Of a stretch of DNA of 64,000 nucleotides, positions 48,965 to 58,168 are shown in pieces. This DNA comes from Sulfitobacter albidus. Its GTDB lineage: Bacteria; Pseudomonadota; Alphaproteobacteria; Rhodobacterales; Rhodobacteraceae. Position 1 is the first letter of the stretch, and each line of letters starts with the position of its first letter. Both the position numbers and the translations under genes were made by a program. The notes under the pieces are model-generated. The model saw only the letters and a list, made by a program, of their open reading frames with translations. It was not told the origin of the DNA and searched no databases. The DNA lies in the NCBI RefSeq assembly GCF_018200035.1, contig NZ_CP073581.1, forward strand, positions 3,282,501 through 3,346,500. The letters run 5' to 3'.

Positions 48965-49008
48965 CCGGAATTTTCGAAAATTCCGGGCCGAAAAATTCGA
49001 ATTTTTCG
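48965..49008. repeat. Tandem pair of perfect AT-rich palindromes
   Basis: A 22-base perfect palindrome (CCGGAATTTTC and its complement, 48965-48986), then a 20-base perfect palindrome (CGAAAAATTC and its complement, 48989-49008), separated by GC. They lie 24 bases after the last gene of the AAA+ operon. The layout matches the pair at 41965-42010. Confidence 0.7.
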
Positions 49009-49124
49009 ATCCCCTGCGCGGGCGTTGGCGCCTCATATTGGCACGCGCCCCATGGCGGCGTGCGTTGTAACTGCGCGCGGCGCGTCCTAGGTTAGCCGCA
49101 CCGCGCCTTGCAGAAAGCCCGCCC

Positions 49125-52100
49125 ATGGAACGCAGCCTGTTCGCCTTCATCTGGAAATACTCCAAACGCGAGCAGATCGGCCTGTTGGCCTTTACGATCT
49201 TTACGTTTCCCTTCCTCTACGCGACGCTTGAGCTGCCCAAGCGGATCATCAACGACGCTATCGGCGCCGAAAGTGCGACGGTTGACGTTTTTGGCAATGA
49301 AATCGGGCAGATCCAGTTTCTGATCGCCCTGTGTCTGGCGTATCTGGCGGCCGTGGTGGTGCACGGGCTGCTGAAGATGCGGCTCAACACCATGAAAGGC
49401 GTGCTGTCCGAGCGGATGCTGCGGCGGTTCCGCTTCACGCTGATCTCAAGGATGATGCGCTTTCCCAAGCGGTATTACCAAAGCACAAGCCAGGGTGAAT
49501 TGGTGAGCATGATCACCTCCGAGGCGGAGCCGATGGGCGGCCTGATGGGGGATTTCATTGCACAGCCCGCGTTTCAGGCCGGGCAGATGCTGATCATCGT
49601 CGTGTTCCTGTTTCTGCAATCGTTCTGGTTCGGGCTTGCGGGCGTCGCGCTGATCCCTTTGCAGGCCTATGTGATCCCGATGTTGCAGCGGCAGATCAAC
49701 CTGCTCAACAAGGACCGTATCGCGCAGGTGCGCCTGTTGTCGGCCGAGATTGGCGAGACCGCGGCGGGCATCACCGATCTGCGCACCAACGGGGGGTGGC
49801 GCTTCCGACTGGCGGGCTTCACCGACCGGCTGGGTGAGCTTTTCCGGATCCGCTTCCGGATCTTTCAGAAAAAGTTCTTCATGAAGTTCCTCAACAACTT
49901 CATCACCCAACTGACGCCGTTCTTTTTCTACCTGGTGGGCGGTATCCTTGTCATTCGAGGCGAGATTACAGTGGGCGCGCTGGTAGCGGCGCTGGCCGCC
50001 TACAAGGATCTGAGCAGCCCGTGGAAAGAGCTGCTGGCCTATTACAACCAGACGCAGGATATGGCGCTGCGCTGGGACATCGTGACCGAACGCTTTGCGC
50101 CGCGCGACATGATCGACGAGGCGCTGTTTGAAGGCGCGCCGGACGAGATCCCGCACCTCAGGGGCGAGATCGAGATCAGCAATGTGCTGGTGCGCAGTGG
50201 CGACGGTACGCCGGTGCTGGAGGAGTTGAATCTGACCATCCCGAAGGGCGCGCAGATCGCGATCAAGGCACAGACGCAAACCGAACGGCGTGCGCTGGCA
50301 GAGCTGTTGACGCGCGAGGTTCTGCCGACACGCGGGAAGGTGGTGATCGGGGGGCATGATCTGGCGACGTTGCACCAGTCGGTCATTGCCGCGCGTGTGG
50401 GATACGTTCAGGCGCAGCCGTATCTGTTCAACGGGACCATCGGGGATAACCTGCTGATGTCGCTGCGCACTTCGCCCAAGACGGTGCTGTGGGACCCCAA
50501 GCGGCGCGACCGCAAAGGGATCGAGGCAAAGCGCGCGGGCAACAGTCTTGACAGCCTTGAGGCGGATTGGCTCGACCCCGGACTTGCCGGGCTGGAGACA
50601 CAGCAGGACGTCAATGCCTGGTGGTTCGAGCTGAGCCGCGTGCTGAACACTGATGATGCGATCCTGCGCGGAATGTTGCGCTCGCGCATGGATGTGGACA
50701 AGCACAGCGATCTGGCCGCGCGGCTTGTCCCGCTGCGCGAAGAGATCCACGAGGAGTTGAAAAAGCGCAACCTTGACGGCGCGGTGCACCGGTTTGATGC
50801 CGACAGCTTCAACCCGGCGATCCCGCTGGGGGGCAATCTGATGTTCGCCGCGCCAAAGCGCGACATCAGCCAAAAGGGTCTGGCCGCCGAAAAGGTCCTG
50901 CTGGGCATGATCGCCGAGCAGGGGCTGGCGGAACAGGCTATCGCGATCTCGCAAACGCTGGTCGAGACGCTGCACCAGACCTTTGGCCGCGACGGGACGG
51001 ACCATCCGCTGTTCACCGCGTTGGGAATCGAAGAAGAGCTCTATGAGCAGTTGGTGGACATCGCGGCCCGGCGCCGCGAAAGCGGCGATGGTGCGCTGAG
51101 TGAGGATGAATTTGCGCTGCTGCTGACGGTGCCCTTTGCCTTCACCGCCGAGCAGATCGGCCCGGCCTTTCCCGAAGCCTTCAAGAAAGAGATCCTGAGC
51201 ATCCGCAAGACCCAGGGCGCCGCCCTGCGCGAACGCGCGTCGGACATGTTTGTCCCGATTGCGCCGGAGAATTACCTGCCGCGACTGACGCTTCTCGATA
51301 ACCTTCTGTACGGGCGGATTTCAGCGATGGCGGGTCTGCAAAGCGATCTGGTCATGGATGTGGTTGTCGATGTGCTGAGCCGTAACAATCTGCGTCAGCA
51401 GGTGGCGACCAACGTATTCGACGTGCCTACGACCATCGGCGGCACCAACCTGCCGCAATCCATTCACGAACGCGCGGCCTTTACCCGGGCAGGCATCAAA
51501 CGCCCCGACCTGCTGGTGTTCGAGCAGTCGCTGATCGGCAAGGACAAGGCGGCGACGCGTGCGCGGTTGCGTGATCTGATGCCCGAGACCACGCAAATCT
51601 TTATTTCCGACCGGTTCGATCTGCCCGAAAGCTACGATATGTTCGTTGAGATCAACCACGGCCGTATCGACGGGGTGGAGGCACCACGCCCCGCCGCGCA
51701 GAGCGAGGACGTCTCGGACGATCTGCGCCGCAAGCTGGCGATCATCCAGCGCAATGATCTGTTCGGCGATCTGCAACCGCGCGCACAGCGCCTTCTGGCC
51801 TTTGCCGCGCAGTGGTACGAGGCGCCTGCCGATACGCGGATCTTTAGCGTCGGAGAGCCGCCGGATGCCGCCTACCTGTGTCTTGAGGGGATAGCCGAGA
51901 TCACCTTTACCGACGACGACGGCGCGGAGCAGCACATCTCGACCGTGGAGCCGGGCCGCGTGATCGGGGATCTGGCGGTGATCATCAATGAGCCGCGCAC
52001 GGTCAGCCTGACGACGCGCAGTGACACGCGCTTCCTGCGTTTGGGTGCCGAAGAGCTGCGCTCTGTCATCGAAAATGACACGGCGGTGATGATGAGCCTG

Positions 52101-52214
52101 CTCAGAACGGTGTCGGGGCATCTCAACAACGTGGGTGAGGTGATCCGCAACGCGGGGATCGAGCTGCCGCGGGAGTTGGGGCCAAGCCGGCCGGTCGAAG
52201 AGGAAACGCGCTGA
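49125..52214 (+). CDS. Degenerate ABC exporter-like protein with cyclic-nucleotide-binding-like domain
   Basis: 1029 residues. Residues 1-320 form a six-helix ABC exporter membrane domain. The nucleotide-binding domain is eroded: at the Walker A position (about 375-390) stands AIKAQTQTERRALAELL instead of G-x-x-G-x-G-K-S/T. The Q-loop region YVQAQPYLFNGTIGDN (about 427-442) is kept, a charged insertion of about 300 residues follows, then a signature remnant NLPQSIHERAAFTRAG and a Walker B remnant DLLVFEQS (about 774-805, Asp lost), and the H-loop has Asp (FISDRFD) instead of His. Residues about 880-1010 resemble a cNMP/Crp effector domain (YLCLEGIAEITF, VIGDLAVIINEPR). It is likely unable to hydrolyse ATP and may be a sensor or scaffold. 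Overlaps the CPBP gene (TGATG). Confidence 0.82.
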   Translation: MERSLFAFIWKYSKREQIGLLAFTIFTFPFLYATLELPKRIINDAIGAESATVDVFGNEIGQIQFLIALCLAYLAAVVVHGLLKMRLNTMKGVLSERMLRRFRFTLISRMMRFPKRYYQSTSQGELVSMITSEAEPMGGLMGDFIAQPAFQAGQMLIIVVFLFLQSFWFGLAGVALIPLQAYVIPMLQRQINLLNKDRIAQVRLLSAEIGETAAGITDLRTNGGWRFRLAGFTDRLGELFRIRFRIFQKKFFMKFLNNFITQLTPFFFYLVGGILVIRGEITVGALVAALAAYKDLSSPWKELLAYYNQTQDMALRWDIVTERFAPRDMIDEALFEGAPDEIPHLRGEIEISNVLVRSGDGTPVLEELNLTIPKGAQIAIKAQTQTERRALAELLTREVLPTRGKVVIGGHDLATLHQSVIAARVGYVQAQPYLFNGTIGDNLLMSLRTSPKTVLWDPKRRDRKGIEAKRAGNSLDSLEADWLDPGLAGLETQQDVNAWWFELSRVLNTDDAILRGMLRSRMDVDKHSDLAARLVPLREEIHEELKKRNLDGAVHRFDADSFNPAIPLGGNLMFAAPKRDISQKGLAAEKVLLGMIAEQGLAEQAIAISQTLVETLHQTFGRDGTDHPLFTALGIEEELYEQLVDIAARRRESGDGALSEDEFALLLTVPFAFTAEQIGPAFPEAFKKEILSIRKTQGAALRERASDMFVPIAPENYLPRLTLLDNLLYGRISAMAGLQSDLVMDVVVDVLSRNNLRQQVATNVFDVPTTIGGTNLPQSIHERAAFTRAGIKRPDLLVFEQSLIGKDKAATRARLRDLMPETTQIFISDRFDLPESYDMFVEINHGRIDGVEAPRPAAQSEDVSDDLRRKLAIIQRNDLFGDLQPRAQRLLAFAAQWYEAPADTRIFSVGEPPDAAYLCLEGIAEITFTDDDGAEQHISTVEPGRVIGDLAVIINEPRTVSLTTRSDTRFLRLGAEELRSVIENDTAVMMSLLRTVSGHLNNVGEVIRNAGIELPRELGPSRPVEEETR

Positions 52215-53113
52215 TGTGGTTGCTGCGCCCGGATTACGACGCCCATATCCTGCACATCAAACCGGCCGAGACGCGGCCGGAGTTGTGGCGCACGGTCGTC
52301 GCACTGGTGGCGATGACAGTGATGTATATCCTGTTGTCGCTGTTCTATCAGCAGGCGATTTTCAATCTCTTTGCCGGTGCATCCGCCCTGACCGACACTA
52401 TCGAGGATGGAACATCGCCGCTGGCGGTCTTCGTGATCCTGTTCAACTTTGCGCTGATCAGCCTGAGTGTGGCACTGGTGGTCAAGATGATGCACGCGCG
52501 CGGCACCTCGACGCTGTTCGGACCCGCGCAATTGGCGCTGTCGCAGTTCATGCGGGTGACGGGGGCGCTTTTGGTATTCATGGCGGCAGTAGCGGTGCTG
52601 CCGCCCTGGGGGATGGGCGGGATACTGGTGCCCAATCTGGGCGTCGTGCTGTGGCTGGTGCTGCTGCCGCTGGGGCTCGTCGCGGTATTCGTGCAGATCA
52701 GCGCCGAAGAGCTTTTGTTTCGCGGTTATCTGCAACAGCAGATGGCGGTGCGTTTCCGTTCGCCGCTGATCTGGATGGGGGTGCCCTCGTTCCTGTTTGC
52801 CATCGGGCATTATCAGCCCGGAGCGGCGGGCGAGAATGCAGTGCTTTTGGTTGTCTGGGCCGGGATCTTTGGCCTGTTGATGGCGGATCTGACGGCCCGG
52901 TCTGGCAGTCTGGGCCCCGCGCTGGCGATCCATTTCATCAACAACGTCTTTGCCCTGCTGGTCACATCGCTGCCCGACACCCTTGGCGGTCTCGCGCTCT
53001 ACCATACGCCGTTCGGTCTGGACGATGCGGAGGCTCTGCGCGCGTGGCTGCCGGTCGATTTCGTGTCGATCCTGTGCATGTGGCTGGTGGCACGGCTCGC
53101 GTTGCGGCGTTGA
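52214..53113 (+). CDS. CPBP-family intramembrane metalloprotease
   Basis: 299 residues with about seven or eight membrane helices. The CPBP/Abi motifs are intact: EELLFRGYLQQQ (EExxxR) near 160, FAIGHYQPG with a putative zinc-binding His, and the C-terminal AIHFINNVFALL. Family members cleave within membranes (CAAX-type prenyl proteins, signalling peptides). Its start overlaps the stop of the degenerate ABC protein, so the two are made together and may form one membrane complex. About 60 bases before accD. Confidence 0.85.
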   Translation: MWLLRPDYDAHILHIKPAETRPELWRTVVALVAMTVMYILLSLFYQQAIFNLFAGASALTDTIEDGTSPLAVFVILFNFALISLSVALVVKMMHARGTSTLFGPAQLALSQFMRVTGALLVFMAAVAVLPPWGMGGILVPNLGVVLWLVLLPLGLVAVFVQISAEELLFRGYLQQQMAVRFRSPLIWMGVPSFLFAIGHYQPGAAGENAVLLVVWAGIFGLLMADLTARSGSLGPALAIHFINNVFALLVTSLPDTLGGLALYHTPFGLDDAEALRAWLPVDFVSILCMWLVARLALRR

Positions 53114-53174
53114 TTGCAATTCCGCGCCCACCCGCTTAGATGAGCGTGAACTCAACGTCAGGATCTTCGGCGCT

Positions 53175-54107
53175 ATGAACTGGATCAACAACTACGTCCG
53201 GCCCCGCATCAATTCGATCTTCTCGCGCCGGGAGACGCCCGAGAACCTTTGGACCAAATGCGACGAGTGCGGCACGATGCTGTTTCACCGCGAGGTGAGC
53301 GACAATCTGAACGTCTGCACCAATTGCGGCCATCACATGCATATCTCTCCGCGCGAGCGGTTTGTCGCGTTGTTCGACGGGGGCGTGTTCAGTGAGATCA
53401 AGGTTCCGGCGCCGACCCCGGATCCGCTGCATTTCCGCGATCAGAAGAAATACCCCGACCGCCTGCGCGCGGCGCAGAAGGACACCGGCGAGAGCGAGGC
53501 AATGCTGGTCGCCAGTGGTGAGATCGGGCGCACACCTGTCGTCGCCTGCGCGCAGGACTTCAGCTTCATGGCTGGATCCATGGGGATGTACGTGGGCAAC
53601 GCGATCATCGCTGCCGCCGAAGAGGCGGTAAAGCTCAAGCGCCCGCTGATCCTGTTTTCCGCTGCCGGGGGCGCCCGCATGCAGGAAGGCATCCTGAGCC
53701 TGATGCAGATGCCGCGCACGACGGTGGCCGTGCAGATGCTCAAGGAAGCGGACCTTCCCTATATCGTTGTGCTCACCCATCCGACGACCGGCGGCGTGAC
53801 GGCCAGCTATGCGATGCTGGGCGACGTACATATCTCGGAGCCGAACGCACTGATCTGCTTTGCCGGGCCGCGGGTGATCGAACAGACGATCCGCGAAAAG
53901 CTGCCCGAGGGGTTTCAGCGTGCGGAATATCTGCTGGAGCATGGCATGTTGGACCGTGTGACGCCGCGTCCGCAGATGCGGGACGAGCTGATTACGATCA
54001 CGCGCATGCTGATGGGGCTGCCGCCTGCGGTGAAGGGAGATCTGCCCGCCCCCGCCGAGCTGCCGCATGGGCTTTCGGATGCCGAGGATGAGACCCCCAA
54101 ACCCTGA
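53175..54107 (+). CDS. accD: Acetyl-CoA carboxylase carboxyltransferase beta subunit
   Basis: 310 residues from ATG 53175. Zinc ribbon with Cys29, Cys32, Cys48 and Cys51 (CDEC...CTNC), followed by the crotonase-fold carboxyltransferase: SFMAGSMGMYVGNAI, SAAGGARMQEG, HPTTGGVTASYAMLGD and the C-terminal FAGPRVIEQTIREKLPEGFQ. With AccA it transfers CO2 from biotin to acetyl-CoA for fatty-acid synthesis. folC follows 14 bases later, a common pairing. Confidence 0.95.
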   Translation: MNWINNYVRPRINSIFSRRETPENLWTKCDECGTMLFHREVSDNLNVCTNCGHHMHISPRERFVALFDGGVFSEIKVPAPTPDPLHFRDQKKYPDRLRAAQKDTGESEAMLVASGEIGRTPVVACAQDFSFMAGSMGMYVGNAIIAAAEEAVKLKRPLILFSAAGGARMQEGILSLMQMPRTTVAVQMLKEADLPYIVVLTHPTTGGVTASYAMLGDVHISEPNALICFAGPRVIEQTIREKLPEGFQRAEYLLEHGMLDRVTPRPQMRDELITITRMLMGLPPAVKGDLPAPAELPHGLSDAEDETPKP

Positions 54108-54121
54108 GAAGGGGCAAAGCC

Positions 54122-55396
54122 ATGCGCGATACCTCCTCTGACGTGATCCTTGCGCGCATGATGGCGCTGCACCCCAAGATCATTGACCTGACGCTGGACC
54201 GGATGTGGCGGCTGCTGGAGGCGCTTGGCAATCCGCAGAACGATCTGCCGCCGGTGATCCATATCGCGGGCACCAATGGCAAAGGATCGACTCAGGCGAT
54301 GATCCGCGCGGGGCTCGAAGGGGCGGGGCGGTCCGTGCACGCCTATACCTCCCCGCATCTGGCGCGCTTCCATGAGCGGATCCGGCTGGCCGGAACACTG
54401 ATCGACGAGGACGCGCTCAGCGCGGTTCTGGACGAATGTTATGCCGCGAACGATGGTGGCAACATCACCTATTTCGAGATTACGACGGCGGCGGCGCTGC
54501 TGGCTTTTGCGCGCACGCCCGCAGACTATACCTTGCTTGAGGTTGGTCTGGGCGGTCGTCTGGACGCGACCAATGTGATCGAGGCACCGGCGGCGACGGT
54601 CATCACGCCCGTCTCGATCGACCATCAGCAGTTTCTGGGGGACACGCTAGCGCAGATTGCGGGCGAAAAGGCGGGAATCCTCAAGCGCGGTATGCCCTGC
54701 ATTGTCGGTCCGCAGGACGACGCGGGCCTTGAGGTGATCGAACGGCAGGCCGCGCGGCTGGGCGCACCCCTGTCGGTTTACGGTGAGCACTGGCACGTGC
54801 GGGCCGAGGCGGGGCGGCTGGTGTTCGAAGATGAAGGCGGATTGCTGGATCTGCCGATGCCCGCGCTGCCCGGTGCCCATCAGGTCCAGAACGCGGGCAT
54901 CGCCATCGCCACCCTGCGTGCGCTGGGATACGGTGAAGACGCCTGCGCCGCCGCCACCGCCCGCGCCGAATGGCCCGCGCGGATGCAGCGTTTGAAAACC
55001 GGACCATTGGTGGAAGCGGCGGGTACGGCGCAGCTGTGGCTCGACGGGGGGCACAACCCGGCGGCGGGAGAGGCGATTGCCGATCTGCTGCGCAGCCTGC
55101 CGCCCGCGCCCACGTATCTGATTTGCGGCATGCTCAACACCAAGGATATCGGTGGCTACCTGCGCCCGCTGGCCGACGTGGCGCAAAGCCTGCACGCCGT
55201 TTCAATCCCCGGTGAGGCCGCGACCCTGCCCGCAGCTGAAACAGCGCAGGCGGCGCGCGATGCGGGGCTGACCGCGACGGAGGCGTCGGATGTAGGCGCT
55301 GCGGTGGAGGAAATCGTCCGCACGACACCCAACGCCCGGATCCTCATCTGCGGCTCGCTGTATCTTGCGGGCAACATCCTGCGCACAAACGGGTAA
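54122..55396 (+). CDS. folC: Bifunctional folylpolyglutamate/dihydrofolate synthase
   Basis: 424 residues. Mur-ligase-family ATP-binding loop HIAGTNGKGSTQAMI near 48, then YTSPHLARFHERIR, LLEVGLGGRLDATNV and ITPVSIDHQQFLGDTLAQIAGEKAGI, and LDGGHNPAA in the C-terminal domain. It adds glutamate to folates (and to dihydropteroate). Operon with accD. Confidence 0.94.
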   Translation: MRDTSSDVILARMMALHPKIIDLTLDRMWRLLEALGNPQNDLPPVIHIAGTNGKGSTQAMIRAGLEGAGRSVHAYTSPHLARFHERIRLAGTLIDEDALSAVLDECYAANDGGNITYFEITTAAALLAFARTPADYTLLEVGLGGRLDATNVIEAPAATVITPVSIDHQQFLGDTLAQIAGEKAGILKRGMPCIVGPQDDAGLEVIERQAARLGAPLSVYGEHWHVRAEAGRLVFEDEGGLLDLPMPALPGAHQVQNAGIAIATLRALGYGEDACAAATARAEWPARMQRLKTGPLVEAAGTAQLWLDGGHNPAAGEAIADLLRSLPPAPTYLICGMLNTKDIGGYLRPLADVAQSLHAVSIPGEAATLPAAETAQAARDAGLTATEASDVGAAVEEIVRTTPNARILICGSLYLAGNILRTNG

Positions 55397-55513
55397 CGAT
55401 TTTTCAACTCATCGGGGGTCAGCTTGACGCTGGGGCACAGCATCCGCAGACTCGTACAAATAAGAGTATGGATCGCCCGTCGTTAAGGGCAGACCGACCC
55501 CGAGGATTTGAGC

Positions 55514-55735
55514 ATGAACACCGAAAAAGCACCGCAGCGATTGGCTGCGCACCCCAGGAATATCGTCCTTCGCCAGATGATCGTCTGCGGCGTGGCGTTG
55601 TGCGTGATGGGCGCGGGCGTCTGGACGCTCTGGTCAGATATGGCGCCGTACCACCCCGCCGAGATGTCGGAGAGCGGCACGTTCGAGCTGCAGGACGTCA
55701 GCCGTGACGCGGGCGGTATTGCCGCGCTCGATTAA
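55514..55735 (+). CDS. Small single-pass membrane protein
   Basis: 73 residues from ATG 55514 with GAGG eight bases upstream. One membrane helix (about 22-40, MIVCGVALCVMGAGVWTLW), N-terminus basic and probably cytoplasmic, C-terminus acidic. Unknown function. Its stop overlaps that of convergent zapE (shared TTAA). Confidence 0.55.
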   Translation: MNTEKAPQRLAAHPRNIVLRQMIVCGVALCVMGAGVWTLWSDMAPYHPAEMSESGTFELQDVSRDAGGIAALD

Positions 55736-56787
55736 CGGCCCCAGTCGGCGCTCATCATTTCGCGCAGGCGTGAGGCCGTGCGTTCGAATTCAAATGTGCC
55801 TTCCCCTTCGAGGTACAGCATCTCTGGCGCCGCCGCCGCCGAGCAGATGAGCCGCACGCGCGCCTCGTAGAGCGCGTCGATCAGGGTGACGAAACGTTTT
55901 GCCTCGTTGAAATTGCTGCGCCCGAGGGTTGGGATGTCGTCGATCATCAGAACCTTGACCGCGTCGGCCACGGCCAGATAATCCGCCGCACCCAGCGGCA
56001 GGCCACACAGCGCGTGAAACCCCACGCGCCCCACACCGTTGCGAAAGCGTGGCAGCGTCACTTCGCGGCCCTTCACATGCAGGGTCAGCGGGGTGGCATC
56101 CCCGCCCGCCAGATCCGTCCACACGGCCTGCATCGTGGCGCGCGCCTCTGCGTCGACGGGGGTGAAATAGACCGGGCTGCCCGACAAACGGTCCTGACGG
56201 TAGTCGGTGGGGGAGGCCAGCTCATGCACGACCATGCGGTCCTTGATCAACTCGATGAAGGGCAAAAAGATCTGGCGGTTCAGCCCATCTTTGTACAGAT
56301 CATCGGGGATCCGGTTCGAGGTGGTGATGACGGTCACACCGCCGGCAAACAGCGCCTCGAACAGGCGACCCACGATCATGGCGTCGGTGATGTCGGTGAT
56401 CTGCATCTCGTCGAAGGCCAGCAGGCGGACCGAGGCCACGACATCGGCGGCCACGGGGGCGATGGCGTCATCGACGCCTTGTTTGCGCGCGGCGTGCAGG
56501 GCGGTATGGATTTCCTGCATGAAGGCGTGGAAATGCACGCGGCGTGCGGGGATATCGCCAAGACCATCGACAAAGAGATCCATCAACATGGATTTGCCGC
56601 GCCCGACGCCCCCCCACAGGTACAGGCCCCGCACAGGGTCGGGCGCGCGGCGGAACAATCCGCGTTTGACGGGCTGCGCCAGTCCTTCGCGGATGCGGTC
56701 GAATTCGGCCATCACGGCTTCCTGCGCGGGGTCGTGTTTCAGGGTGCCCTCGGCCACCAGCCGGTCGTATGTTGCGCGTATGCTCAT
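55732..56787 (-). CDS. zapE: Cell division protein ZapE (AFG1-like ATPase)
   Basis: 351 residues from ATG 56787; an upstream in-frame start at 56898 would extend into the MFS promoter region. Walker A GGVGRGKS at 59-66, Walker B LLAFDEMQI near 135, and the AFG1 motifs FHAFMQEIH, TTSNRIPDDLYKDGLNR and MIDDIPTL are present. ZapE interacts with FtsZ and affects ring constriction under stress in E. coli. Confidence 0.9.
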   Translation of the reverse strand: MSIRATYDRLVAEGTLKHDPAQEAVMAEFDRIREGLAQPVKRGLFRRAPDPVRGLYLWGGVGRGKSMLMDLFVDGLGDIPARRVHFHAFMQEIHTALHAARKQGVDDAIAPVAADVVASVRLLAFDEMQITDITDAMIVGRLFEALFAGGVTVITTSNRIPDDLYKDGLNRQIFLPFIELIKDRMVVHELASPTDYRQDRLSGSPVYFTPVDAEARATMQAVWTDLAGGDATPLTLHVKGREVTLPRFRNGVGRVGFHALCGLPLGAADYLAVADAVKVLMIDDIPTLGRSNFNEAKRFVTLIDALYEARVRLICSAAAAPEMLYLEGEGTFEFERTASRLREMMSADWGR

Positions 56788-56900
56788 GCCCCTTGCGTAG
56801 CGCGATGGCGGTCCGAGGGGAAGTGTACCCACACAATCGTGCGATTGACGTCGCGGGCATGGGTGCGCAACGTGGTGTCGCCATAACCCGAGCGACACCC

Positions 56901-58136
56901 ATGGAAAAATCCCCTCTCTTCTCGCCCGTCCTGATCGTTGGCTGCGTGATCATCGTCGTCAGCTTTGCGATCCGCGCGTCCTTTGGCGTGTTCCAGATCC
57001 CCATCGCCGAGGAATACGGCTGGCTGCGGACCGAATTTTCGCTGGCCATCGCGATCCAGAACCTAGCGTGGGGGATCGGGCAGCCGATCTTTGGCGCGCT
57101 CGCCGAAAAGATCGGGGATCGAAAGGCGATCATTGCGGGGGCGGTGATCTATGCGCTGGGGCTGGTGCTGTCGGCGGGATCTGACACGCCGATCGCGCAT
57201 CAGACCTACGCCTGGCTGGTGGGGTTTGGCATCGCGGGCACAGGCTTTGGCGTGATCCTTGCGGTGGTAGGACGCGCGGCGAGCGACGACAACAGATCCA
57301 TGGCGCTGGCGGTGGTGACGGCAGCGGGCAGCGCGGGGCAGGTATTCGGCGCGCCGGTGGCGGAATGGCTGCTGGGGATGATGAGCTGGCAGATGGTGTT
57401 CACGGTGTTCGCCGGGGCGATTCTCGCCGTGCTGGTTACGCTGCCTTTCATGCGCGCCCCGGTGCAGGCAGGTCGGGCGGAGCTTGAAGAGAGCATGGGC
57501 ACGATCCTGCTGCGCGCCTTCCGCGATCCAAGCTATACGCTGATATTTCTCGGTTTCTTTTCCTGCGGGTATCAACTGGCCTTCATCACCGCGCATTTCC
57601 CGGCCTTCGTGACCGAGATGTGTGGCCCGATCCTCGCGGGTGGCGTGCTGCATAATATCGGGATCACGACAACCTCGGCGCTGGGGGCGGTGGCGATCTC
57701 GCTGATTGGACTGGCGAATATCGCGGGCACGCTGCTGGCCGGTTGGGCGGGCAAGCGGTATTCGAAAAAGTATCTTTTGGCGGGGATCTATACCGGGCGC
57801 ACGGTGGTTGCGGCAGTGTTCATCCTGTTGCCGATCACGCCGGTGTCGGTGATCGTGTTCTCGGTGTTGATGGGATCGCTCTGGCTGGCGACGGTGCCGC
57901 TGACGTCCGGATTGATCGCGCATATCTACGGGCTGCGCTACATGGGGACGCTCTACGGGATCATCTTTTTCAGCCACCAGTTGGGCAGCTTTGTCGGCGT
58001 CTGGCTAGGTGGGCGGATGTATGATGCGTATGGCACCTATACGACCGTGTGGTGGATTGGCGTGGCCGTGGGCGCGTTCAGCGCCATCGTGCACCTGCCG
58101 GTGCGGGAGCGGCGCGTGGGGCTGCAACCGGCTTGA
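56901..58136 (+). CDS. MFS transporter
   Basis: 411 residues from ATG 56901 with about twelve membrane helices. The A-motif-like loop between helices 2 and 3 reads FGALAEKIGDRKAI. It resembles monocarboxylate/oxalate-formate antiporter-type MFS proteins (SFAIRASFGVFQIPIAEEYG at the start). Substrate unknown. Divergent from zapE. A lipoprotein gene follows 32 bases later. Confidence 0.82.
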   Translation: MEKSPLFSPVLIVGCVIIVVSFAIRASFGVFQIPIAEEYGWLRTEFSLAIAIQNLAWGIGQPIFGALAEKIGDRKAIIAGAVIYALGLVLSAGSDTPIAHQTYAWLVGFGIAGTGFGVILAVVGRAASDDNRSMALAVVTAAGSAGQVFGAPVAEWLLGMMSWQMVFTVFAGAILAVLVTLPFMRAPVQAGRAELEESMGTILLRAFRDPSYTLIFLGFFSCGYQLAFITAHFPAFVTEMCGPILAGGVLHNIGITTTSALGAVAISLIGLANIAGTLLAGWAGKRYSKKYLLAGIYTGRTVVAAVFILLPITPVSVIVFSVLMGSLWLATVPLTSGLIAHIYGLRYMGTLYGIIFFSHQLGSFVGVWLGGRMYDAYGTYTTVWWIGVAVGAFSAIVHLPVRERRVGLQPA

Positions 58137-58168
58137 CCGCGCGGGTCGGCTTCGCGCAAGCTGCGGAT

